From IMG/VR virus record IMGVR_UViG_3300030012_001451, positions 1 to 25,976 of that record: DNA of 25,976 nucleotides; one strand, written 5' to 3'. Numbering within the stretch: the first letter of the stretch is position 1; the number at the start of each line of letters is the position of its first letter. Shown in pieces: positions 5,487 to 14,600 of this stretch. The translations under genes and the position numbers were made by a program. Origin of the DNA: a virus. The notes beneath the pieces were generated by a model. It did no database searches and was not told the DNA's origin. It saw only the letters and a program-made list of their open reading frames with translations.

Positions 5487-8333
5487 ATGCTTACAAAGAA
5501 AGAGTTTCTTTCTTTTGTATTACCGACTAACGGTTTCTATTGTTCTACAGATATAAAAAGAAAAAACAATAAGGATAGGTTTTATAGAACTGTTGATGAA
5601 TTAGTTAAAGATACAGAAGGAATAGTTGAAAGAAAGAGCGATGCGTATGTCGCTTTAGCGTCATTTACTGACGATAGTAGTAGGTCACAGGAAAACTCTA
5701 AAGAACTTAAATGTTTTTTTATGGATATAGACTGCGGACCTAATAAAGATTACGAAACAAAGTCCGATGGTTTAAAATCTTTCAAGTCTTTTCGTAAAGA
5801 GGCAGGGCTACCTAAACCATCTTTATTAGTGGATTCTGGTAACGGCATACACGTTTATTGGGTTTTAACTGCGCCTATACCAAAGGAGACGTGGAAACCA
5901 ATTGCTGAGAGTTTAAAAGCTTTATGTGCAGATAAAAAGTTTTCTGCTGATGCAAATGTAACAGCCGATAATGCTAGGATTTTGCGTGTGCCAGATACGT
6001 TTAATTTTAAGGGTGATGAACCAAAACCAGTGGTTGTTCGTAATAAAGGTGAGCCTATAGAGTTAGAACAAATAGAAAATGTAGTAAGTCAATATGGGTC
6101 AACATCGTTATTTGACGAATTACGAAAGAAAAATTTTAGAGATTATACAGATCCACTTACTAAAAAATTACAAGGTAATTATGAAACTAGTTTTAAAAAA
6201 ATATTTAAAAAGTCAATTGAAGGCACTGGTTGCGCTCAAATAAAACACGCATATGAAAATCAAGAATCTATAGAAGAACCGTTGTGGAGAGGTGTTTTGT
6301 CTATAGCTAATATTTGCACTGATAGAGAAAAAGGTGTTCGTGTGATGTCTAGTAAACATCTTGAATACGACGAGAGAGAAGCGTTTGATAAAGCATCAAA
6401 AACTAAAGGACCATATAAATGTGATACATTTAAAACTTTGAACCCGGCAGTATGTGAAGGATGTGAACACAGGATAACGTCTCCTGCTGTGTTGGGTAAA
6501 GAGTTTATAAAATCAGAGGAAGAAGATTATGTAGTTGAAGAAAAAGAACAAACATATGAGATCCCTATTCCTCCACGTGGATTTAATAGACCCCCTGCAG
6601 GTGGAGTATATATAGAAATTAAAAAGAGTGAAGAAGAACCGCCTGAAAACGTATGTGTTTATCCTTATGACTTGTACGTAGTAAAGAGAATACATGACCC
6701 AGAGGATGGCGAAAGTATTTTAATTAGGTTACATTTACCTAAAGATGGAGTAAGAGAGTTTATAGTTCCTCTAAGTTCTACGTTAGCTAAAGATAAATTT
6801 TTAGCGGCGGTGTCATTTCATGGTGTAACAGCGTTAGGAAAAAGACAGGATTATCTTATGCAATATGTAAACAAATCAGTAGAAAAACTACAAAATGAAA
6901 AGAAAGCAGAAGTAGCTAGGCGACAGTTTGGGTGGCATGAAGAAGATAGTGTATTTGTATATGGCGATAAAGAAATAAAAGTTGGACAAGCAGAGCCATC
7001 TTACAGTCCCCCAACGATACCCACACTGATACTAACACCCATGTTTCATGAAAAAGGAGACTTTCACACATGGAAAGACATTATAAATGCTTATGCACAC
7101 GAAGATAGAATCGGTAAAGCTTTTGCATTTTTTCTAGGTTTTGGTGGTCCTCTCATGAAGTTTGTGGGAGACGGTATGTTAGATGGATTGTTATATAACT
7201 TAATATCTCCGGGAAGTGGAGCAGGTAAATCTTCAGTATTACATTTGCTAAATAGTATTTACGGAAACCCAAAAGCATTAGTTTTGAAGTGGGATGATAC
7301 ACACAATTCTAGGATGCAAAGACTAGGTTCTATGCAAAGTCTAACACCGACTATTGATGAAATAACAAACATGGAACCAAAGATGATGAGCAATCTTATC
7401 TACGACATTACATCAGGTCGTGGTAAAAACAGAATGGATGCTAAAGCAAATAGAGAAAGATTAAACAAAACAACGTGGTCTATTCCTGTGGTATCTACTT
7501 CCAATACCAGAATACGAGACAAACTGCTATCTATTAAAGCTTTTCCCGACGCCGAATTGATGCGTATACTGGAAGATAAGTTGCCAGTAGATAAATTTAG
7601 TGACCCAACATGGTCAAAAGCTCATTTTGGCAGAATAAGTAAGCACTACGGACACGCAATAAAACCATACATATACCATTGTGTGAACAATCTACCAGAT
7701 GTGATTGCTAAGTTAAACGAAGTAAATCAGATGATGGACAGAGCCGCTAATATAAAAAATACAGAACGGTTTTGGTCGGCAGGTGCGGCAGTCGCACTGA
7801 CAGGTGGAATGATAGCAAAAGACTTAGGACTACATGATATACCTATAAAACCTGTTCTTGATTACTGCGTTAACTTAATCAACCATAGCAGAAAGAGTAA
7901 CAAAGATTCTTTAACAGAATATGGAGAGATACTAGGGGCGTTCCTAAACTCGCACCCATTGGGTATTACAGTGGTCAATGTTAGCAAAGATAAGGTAACA
8001 GGGTTAGAGATGGGCGCAATAAAAGAACCCAGAACTTCTTGTGTGGCTAGATTAGAGAAAGATGAGAACAGATTATATGTATCTAAAAGTATGTATCAGC
8101 AGTATTGTAGTAGAAATTACGTGAGTTTTGAGGACTCTTTACTAGATTATAAGAAAAGTGGGTCTTACATAGGGATTAAAAAGAAAAGATTACTGGCAGG
8201 TACATCATTGTCTAGTGCATCAAATAGTGTTAGATGTCTTGAATTTAATACTAAGAAACTAGATAGTTTTGATATAGAAGGATTTACAAATGATACGGAT
8301 AATGGGTCTTCCAGTGAGGATATCTTGGAATGA
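5487..8333 (+). CDS. Primase-helicase fusion (AEP-like primase, DUF927-like region, P-loop helicase)
   Basis: A 948-residue replication protein. The N-terminal part carries the archaeo-eukaryotic-type primase motifs: FFMDIDC with Asp80 and Asp82, SGNGIHVYW with His122, and NARILRVPDTFNF near residues 163-175. A Cys312-x10-Cys323-x2-Cys326-x-His328 cluster probably binds zinc. After an acidic linker, residues around 365-500 resemble DUF927, and the C-terminal ATPase has Walker A GSGAGKS (576-582), Walker B TIDE (Asp624, Glu625) and a sensor-like VVSTSN. It should unwind DNA and make primers at the fork, replacing a T7 gp4-type protein. The C-terminal tail of about 150 residues is of unknown role. 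Translation may be gated by the hairpins just upstream. The family is clear; the helicase subclass (SF3-like or DUF927) is less so. Confidence 0.88.
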   Translation: MLTKKEFLSFVLPTNGFYCSTDIKRKNNKDRFYRTVDELVKDTEGIVERKSDAYVALASFTDDSSRSQENSKELKCFFMDIDCGPNKDYETKSDGLKSFKSFRKEAGLPKPSLLVDSGNGIHVYWVLTAPIPKETWKPIAESLKALCADKKFSADANVTADNARILRVPDTFNFKGDEPKPVVVRNKGEPIELEQIENVVSQYGSTSLFDELRKKNFRDYTDPLTKKLQGNYETSFKKIFKKSIEGTGCAQIKHAYENQESIEEPLWRGVLSIANICTDREKGVRVMSSKHLEYDEREAFDKASKTKGPYKCDTFKTLNPAVCEGCEHRITSPAVLGKEFIKSEEEDYVVEEKEQTYEIPIPPRGFNRPPAGGVYIEIKKSEEEPPENVCVYPYDLYVVKRIHDPEDGESILIRLHLPKDGVREFIVPLSSTLAKDKFLAAVSFHGVTALGKRQDYLMQYVNKSVEKLQNEKKAEVARRQFGWHEEDSVFVYGDKEIKVGQAEPSYSPPTIPTLILTPMFHEKGDFHTWKDIINAYAHEDRIGKAFAFFLGFGGPLMKFVGDGMLDGLLYNLISPGSGAGKSSVLHLLNSIYGNPKALVLKWDDTHNSRMQRLGSMQSLTPTIDEITNMEPKMMSNLIYDITSGRGKNRMDAKANRERLNKTTWSIPVVSTSNTRIRDKLLSIKAFPDAELMRILEDKLPVDKFSDPTWSKAHFGRISKHYGHAIKPYIYHCVNNLPDVIAKLNEVNQMMDRAANIKNTERFWSAGAAVALTGGMIAKDLGLHDIPIKPVLDYCVNLINHSRKSNKDSLTEYGEILGAFLNSHPLGITVVNVSKDKVTGLEMGAIKEPRTSCVARLEKDENRLYVSKSMYQQYCSRNYVSFEDSLLDYKKSGSYIGIKKKRLLAGTSLSSASNSVRCLEFNTKKLDSFDIEGFTNDTDNGSSSEDILE

Positions 8334-8493
8334 TTTTAAGGTTGGCACGTCAGTTTTCATACCCTGTTTGGATGTAAAACCAGTTCAAGAATATGTTTTA
8401 GCAGAGGCATATAGGCGTAAATATAACGTCATATGCAAACAAGTTGTAGATAAAAATAGGTATGGGTTGCGATGTTGGAGAATAGAGTGGTAA
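8290..8493 (+). CDS. Small conserved phage protein, function unknown
   Basis: A 67-residue protein overlapping the end of the primase-helicase gene by 44 nt in another frame. Its body, SWNDFKVGTSVFIPCLD through the final GLRCWRIEW, matches a pattern of small phage proteins that start with a W-x-x-L/F-x-V-G-x-S-x-F-x-P-C segment and end with a V/C-W-R motif. Their role is not known; such proteins often sit beside replication genes. AGAAGGA (8276-8282) lies 7 nt before ATG 8290, which favours that start over ATG 8302 or GTG 8314. It is the last gene of the + strand arm before the terminator. Confidence 0.68.
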   Translation: MIRIMGLPVRISWNDFKVGTSVFIPCLDVKPVQEYVLAEAYRRKYNVICKQVVDKNRYGLRCWRIEW

Positions 8494-8524
8494 AATCTGT
8501 ACTATTATAAGTAAGTATGAAAGT

Positions 8525-8567
8525 CCTTTCTAGGTTTTTGGCTCTCCTTCACCGAAAATTAGAAAGG
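8525..8567. other. Interrupted inverted repeat in the convergent gap
   Basis: CCTTTCTA (8525-8532) is exactly complementary to TAGAAAGG (8560-8567). Inside it TTTTTGG pairs with CCGAAAA (one G-T pair), separated from the outer stem by a small GG/T bulge and closing a 10-nt loop. TAGAAAGG can alternatively fold with CTTTC at 8571-8575. No T-run follows on either strand, so it is not a standard terminator. It may be a 3' stabilising or processing structure on the + transcript. Confidence 0.6.
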
Positions 8568-8575
8568 CATCTTTC

Positions 8576-8614
8576 CCCCCGGTAGAGAGCGGACACTTTA
8601 CTGGGGGTTTTTTT
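8576..8614 (+). terminator. Rho-independent terminator of the replication arm
   Basis: CCCCCGGTA (8576-8584) pairs with TACTGGGGG (8599-8607) as a 9-bp stem with one G-T pair and a 14-nt loop, followed by seven T (8608-8614). It ends the + strand transcripts. On the - strand the same stem lacks a following T-run, so the late operon may stop by another route. The T-run runs into the stop codon of the giant virion gene. Confidence 0.85.
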
Positions 8615-11600
8615 ATCTACCCAATATGTTTTTCTTTATGTACGGTATGTTATATTTGTATATCTGCTCTTCACCAGTGAGTCCTAAGTTTTTTACTAAG
8701 TATATATCTAACATATCTAACTCATTTATTAACCTAGTTTTTTCTGTTGATGATATTGATTTATCTTCATTTATAAGACGTTTTATGGCTCTTGTTTCAC
8801 TAAGTTGTTTGTTAACATTATTTATAGATGACTGTAAAACATAAAGTTGTGCGTTGTCATCTTCGTCTAGGTATTTTTTAATACCTTCTAAATCTCCACG
8901 GTTATAAAGTAAATTTACCGTATCTACTACTCTCCCCACTTCATCTCTAAATTTGTAATATTCTGTTTTATCACCAGAAGGAATTTTATCATACATAAAT
9001 GTTTTAAATCCCGGCAACTCATACAAATTATACTCTTTACGACCCATGACCCTAGAACTAATCACGTTTGTTAAATCTAATAATGTGCCACCAAATATAC
9101 CTGTCATTCCTCTAAATAAATACTCCATTTGTATAGGACTTGCGCCAGTAAGTTCTCCAAACATTTTTGCTAATTCAGAAGTTGAAGAAGTAAATTGTTT
9201 TTCATTAGCCACATCTCTTAAACCTGTTGGCACAATAGGACCATCCCTAAAGAAAGAATAGTTTAGATACACTTCCGCAAGAGGTTTAAAAAACTGCGGG
9301 GTTAAGTTCGGTCCAGTTAACGCATCAAAAGCGGCTTGTTGTATATTTTCTCTAAATGTTTGAGCGTCTTCTGGTCTAGCCGTACCTTGACTAATAACAT
9401 AGTTAATTGTGCGTTCTGGGATGACTTTAAATAACAAACCTATTTCTGGAGCGACAGGTAACTTAACACCTGTGCCGGGTATTATAAAGTTTTTATCTTT
9501 TACATATTCATTTTGTTGTTGATACTCTTCATCTTCTGCAACAAGAAATGCGTAAATGGTGCTAAGTGTCGCCAGTTTATAACCTGCCTTTAAAAACAAT
9601 CTTTGCGCTACAGCTTTTTCTTGTTGGCTAACACCTTGTCCTTGCATAGTTCTAATATAAACACTCATACCTTGAATGTATGCGTTCATAAACGGAACAA
9701 TTTGTCTTAACACACCTACATATTTGTTAGCGCCTTGTCTCTTAAAGTTAATAATTTCTTGTGCTGCATATCTAGCTTTTAATAAGTCACCATTTGGAAA
9801 TTGTTCTGATTTCGTTTCTTCTAAAGTTTGTAAAAATACAGCTTTTCTTAAGTTTGCATCAGAAGCAATAGAGAATTTTTCAAAGAAGTCAAAGAATTTA
9901 GATAATTTATTTTTTTGAGAAAGACCAAATTGCTCTCTTATCTCTTCTCCTGCTCTTCCCGGCGTAAAGTCAAAAGAACCTACTATCCCATATCTTTTTA
10001 ATTCATTTATAACTTTATCGTTACCGAATCTAACATTTGCATAACTAAGTGGATTTATAACTCTAGTTGCTGTTTTAAAAGGTTTATCCGTGCCTGATAA
10101 AGTCATAGCTCGATAGCTATCTTGAAACAACTGACTTATAGCAAATTGTGGTGTAGCAGTCACACCCTTTCTTAACAAATCAGAAAATGCTGTCATTACG
10201 TCTATGATAGGACCACTCATAGTCTCTAAACCTTTAAACGCATACACGTCTAAAATATCATCAAATTCATAGTATTCTGGCTTACCATTTCTAAATACAG
10301 TTACCACATTGTCACGATCTATATCAGGTTTGCCGGGTAGTTTTTTTGCCCCTAAATTATTTTTAACCCAACTATCTACTATCGCTAGACCTGCATGATT
10401 ACGCATAGAACTCTTAACCATCCAAAAAGATAGACCAACCATATTATCAAAAACATTATTTATGGTATCTTTACTACCTTTGAATTTACCTATTTCTCTA
10501 GTAGCTAAACCCTTAAAAAATCTTCGTGGATCTTGTTTAAATACTTCTATTTCATTATCTTTTATTCTATTCCACGGAACGTAACCTGCCGCTAGTTTCC
10601 ATTTCTCCGCTATTTCTGGATCTAATCTACCTGACTCTACCATATTGTCTATTAAACCATTTTTAAAAGTAGTGAACTCATTATGTATGGAATCAATTTC
10701 TCTTCCATATAGTTTAAATATTTTTTCACCTGCTTCTATTTGTTCTTTGGTTGGCAAGAATTTATCAGGAATTATATCTTTGCCTTTTACATCTTTTGCT
10801 CTTTTTATAATTAAAGCATCATTAACTAACTGCATAGCTTTTTCAGGATCGCCTATTTTTTCTCCTAGTGTAGCTATCTTATCAAATACACCTGCCAGAG
10901 ATGCGTCTCCTTCAACAGCTTCAAACCCTGATAACTTATTAAAATTTAATTTACCTAACCTCATCACCGCAACTGCTAATGTGTCTGCGTGTTCGGTAGA
11001 CAGCATCAAGATATCTGGACGTATATTCCCTAAATAATCTCTAACTTTATTGTTGTATGCCTCTCTTGCTTTTTTCTCTATAGAAGCTCCTTTGTATGCG
11101 ACTTGCACTGCAAACTTTAAGAAAGGTCTTTTAATATCAAACTTAGCGCTAGACATATCTCCAAAGATGCCGGGTGTTGGCCCTTTAGAATTAGACACGT
11201 TCATATTTAAAAAGTTATCTACTACCATGTTATTAGACATGGCTACAGCATCCCGAAACATTATTCTTGTTGCTTTTGTAGCTTTTCTTGCTTTTTTAGC
11301 ATCTTCGGCTGTTAAGTCTTCAAATACCTCTTCTTCTCTAAAAGTTGTATCATCTACAAACTCTCCACTTACTTTCCTTACTTTACCTCTTAATACGAAA
11401 CCTGCAGATTGATCTATTAAAGTTTGAACTTCTGGATTAGATAAGATAGGAAATCCTAGACTTGTCATTTTTTGGCGTATTATTTTTACAGCGCTTTGTA
11501 ATAATTTTTTAAGGGCGTTTACAAACCCCTTAGCTTCTATAGTTTCAGTTGTTCTATTTACAAAAGCGTTTTCTGCTGCCACTGCTATTAGTTCTTCTAC

Positions 11601-14600
11601 AGCTTCTTCTTTTGTTAACTTTTCCTCTTTCATTAAATTGTTAGCTGCCATATTAATTTGAGGATCAGTCTTATACAATTTATCCATAGTTGCTTTATAA
11701 TCAGCACCTAAAATGGATCTAAGGCCAAAGTGTCCTATAGACTCATGTAAAACTGTTTTTAGTACATCTTTTTTTGAAGTGACTGTAGCTGCATTTATGT
11801 ATATTTGATCGGTTTTTCCATCATAAATCCCTTTTACAGACATAGACTTGTCACGAAGCCTATTTAACTCGGCTTTGTCTTTGACCATTTTATAGTCTTT
11901 TTCTATACGTTTTATATTTTCTTGTAGATCTATAGCGCCCAATCCAGTTTCAGTAACTTCTATCTCACCCCGTCTAATCTTAAAGTAATTCTGCCTCATT
12001 AATTGGTAGTCTTCTAATACTTCTTCAGGAATACTTCTTTGAAAATTTTTAGCGTCACTATAAAGTGAACGAACTTTTGCTGATACACCTAATTTTTTCT
12101 CTAATTCAGCAATACCATTTACGACCACTATGTCTGGTGCGTTTTTCCAATTTTTTACTATTTCATTTACGTATTTCTGTGTTTCAGCAACATTATCTTT
12201 AGGTGAAATAACTGTAACTTCAGATACTTTTTTAAAAGAAAGATCACGTGGCTCTACTTTTGCAGCTTCTGTAAGAGGACTTATAGTTTTATCTTTAAAA
12301 TCTTTTGCTTTTTCTATTTCTTTTGCAGCTTTTTCTGGGACTAATAGTTTTACGGTTTCTTCTAACTCCTTTAATTTTTTTGTATGAGCATCTTTGTCTT
12401 CTCCAAGTTCTTTTATAGCTGCTTGAGAAGTGCCTTTTTTTAATGCGCCGTCTATGTCTTCTTGTATTTTAAGAAGTTCTTCTTCTCTATCTCTAATATC
12501 TGTTAAAGTATCACTTACTAGTTTATCTTTTAGTTCTTTTCTTGTCTCATCGACATATCTTTGTTGAGCTTTATTTAACTTTTTATATGTTGTTTCTGCT
12601 TTTTTAAGAGCATCAATTCGTCTTTTAAATCCTGTTTTATCTTTAGGTGGTAGTAGTTTTTGTTCTACCCGTAATAGTTCAAGCGCAAATAAATCTCCAG
12701 CTATAACTTTTAATTTTCTTCTAGCCTCTCCTATATCACCAAAACCCTCTTTTTCTGTAGCTGATTTTATATATTTTGTAATATATTCTCTTTCTGCTTT
12801 TCTTGCTTCCTCACTTTGTTGTTTAGTTTTATATTTAGCTTCAATAGATCTCACTCCTTTTATTGGATCTAAATACTTTTCTAAACTAGGATTAATTTCG
12901 GCTATAGTCCCAACATTTTTCCTAGCTTTCTCCATTGCTGAAGTTTCTTTTTGAAGCACTTTTGTAGGTTTTTTACCTGTTTCTCTTTTATACTCTTGGG
13001 TAATAAATGTTGTAGGTACATAATCTATTTGCTTTTGTATTTTTTCTTTTTCAATAGCTACTAAAGATAGCTGTGTTTCTATTTCCTTTTTTTGGTTATC
13101 AGTTGTGGCTGTATCTAAATTTCTTCTAAGTCCCTCTTCTTTAGCAATAACTGCACTCAAATCTCTCCTAAGATTTTCTCTATTTTCCATATACTTGTTG
13201 CCGAGATCTTGCAGCGTAACAGATTTACGAACTTTTTCTTTTTTGTTTCTTTGAGCGGCACGATCAAGAACTTCAGCTTCAGGGGTAGTGGTTTCAGGAG
13301 CAGTTTCAGGAGCAGTTTCAGGAGCAGTTTCAGGAGCAGTTTCAAGGGTAGTTTCAGGGGTAGTTTCAGGGGTAGTTTCAGGGGTAGTAGTTTCAGGTTT
13401 TTTACGATATTTTTCTATTTTTGGTAAATACTTAGCAATATTATTTGGATCTGAAACTGACGTAGTTTTCGTTGCGTGGTCGTTTAAAGCATCGTAAAAA
13501 GCAGGGTTAGCTATAGATTTATTTTCTAGGTCTGGGTTTTTATCTAAAAATAATTTTGGTTTTGATATACCTATTTGTTTTAAGTATTCTTTAGTTACTT
13601 TAGTTGATTTATTAACTTTTATTGGCTCTACTTTTTTCTTCTTATCTGCCGTCTTTTTTCCTAATTTCTTTACTAATTCTGGAGCAGTAGTAGGATCAAG
13701 ATTACCTTTTTCGTCAAACAAATCTATTTGATCTTCTTGAGGTAGTGAGGTAATAGTTTTTTGCTCACCTGTTTCTGGGTCTACAGGCTCTATTGGATCG
13801 AGTGTTGTCTTAACAGGTGCAACACCTTTCTTTTGCTCTTCTTTAGGTAGCGTTGCTTTTTTACTTTTTACTTTGTTTTTTAAATTTTTTTCATACTCAT
13901 TTAGATTATCTAACTGTCTTTGTATAGATATTTTATCGTCTCTAGTACTAGCACCTCGTAGGTTTTCTAATAGTTCAGCCTTTTGTCTTTTAAATCTTGC
14001 TAAATCTATCTCAGCTTGTCTTATATAATCTCTAGCTTCTTCTCTACGAGACTCTTTTGTTACTTCATCTATATAATCTATTTGTTTCTGTATTTTTTCT
14101 TTCTCTTCTTCAGTTGTAGCTCTATCTAACTCTGCTCTTAGCCTTTCTTTTTCAGCAAATATTTTAGATCTATCTGCTCTAGCTTCTACCTTACCCTCTT
14201 CTTTTTCTAACTCTGTTGCTTCTGGTAAACCTTCTATATCAGGTTGTGCGGCGGTAGGGATTGGTTGTCCTATATCATCTGGATCTCTTTCCGCTCTTTC
14301 TTGTTTTGGTTCTTTTGGTTCTTTTGGTTCTTTTGGTTTTTTGTCAAATTGTTTTCTGCCCAAAGCTAGATCAAATATACCCTGTGCTAACGCACCAACC
14401 GCACCACCGTATGCGGCTTCTTCTCCTATACCATCAATTAATTCTTGTTCGGGTTTATATACACCTTTTGCGATTGCATTTTGTGCAAACCCTGCGGCAG
14501 CTTCCGTAGCTGCTTCCTCTCCACCTGTCTTTGCGGCTCTTTTTACAAAATCTGTACCGCTTTTAATGACATCATCACCTACTCTTTTTAGTAATCTACT

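Noticed and set aside
8517-8585. A 22-codon ORF (ATG 8517 to TAG 8583) running through the inverted repeat before the terminator
   Set aside because: No SD-like sequence precedes the ATG, the codons are dictated by the hairpin arms, and no similarity is recognised. A leader peptide makes little sense at the 3' end of the arm.
13291-13386. Regular direct repeats as a possible CRISPR array
   Set aside because: Units are contiguous 12-mers without spacers and lie inside a coding sequence.
13157-13497. Several overlapping ORFs on both strands with Leu/Lys or Val/Ser/Gly repeats
   Set aside because: They are other-frame readings of the 12-bp tandem repeat in the giant virion gene; a unit divisible by three leaves all frames open.
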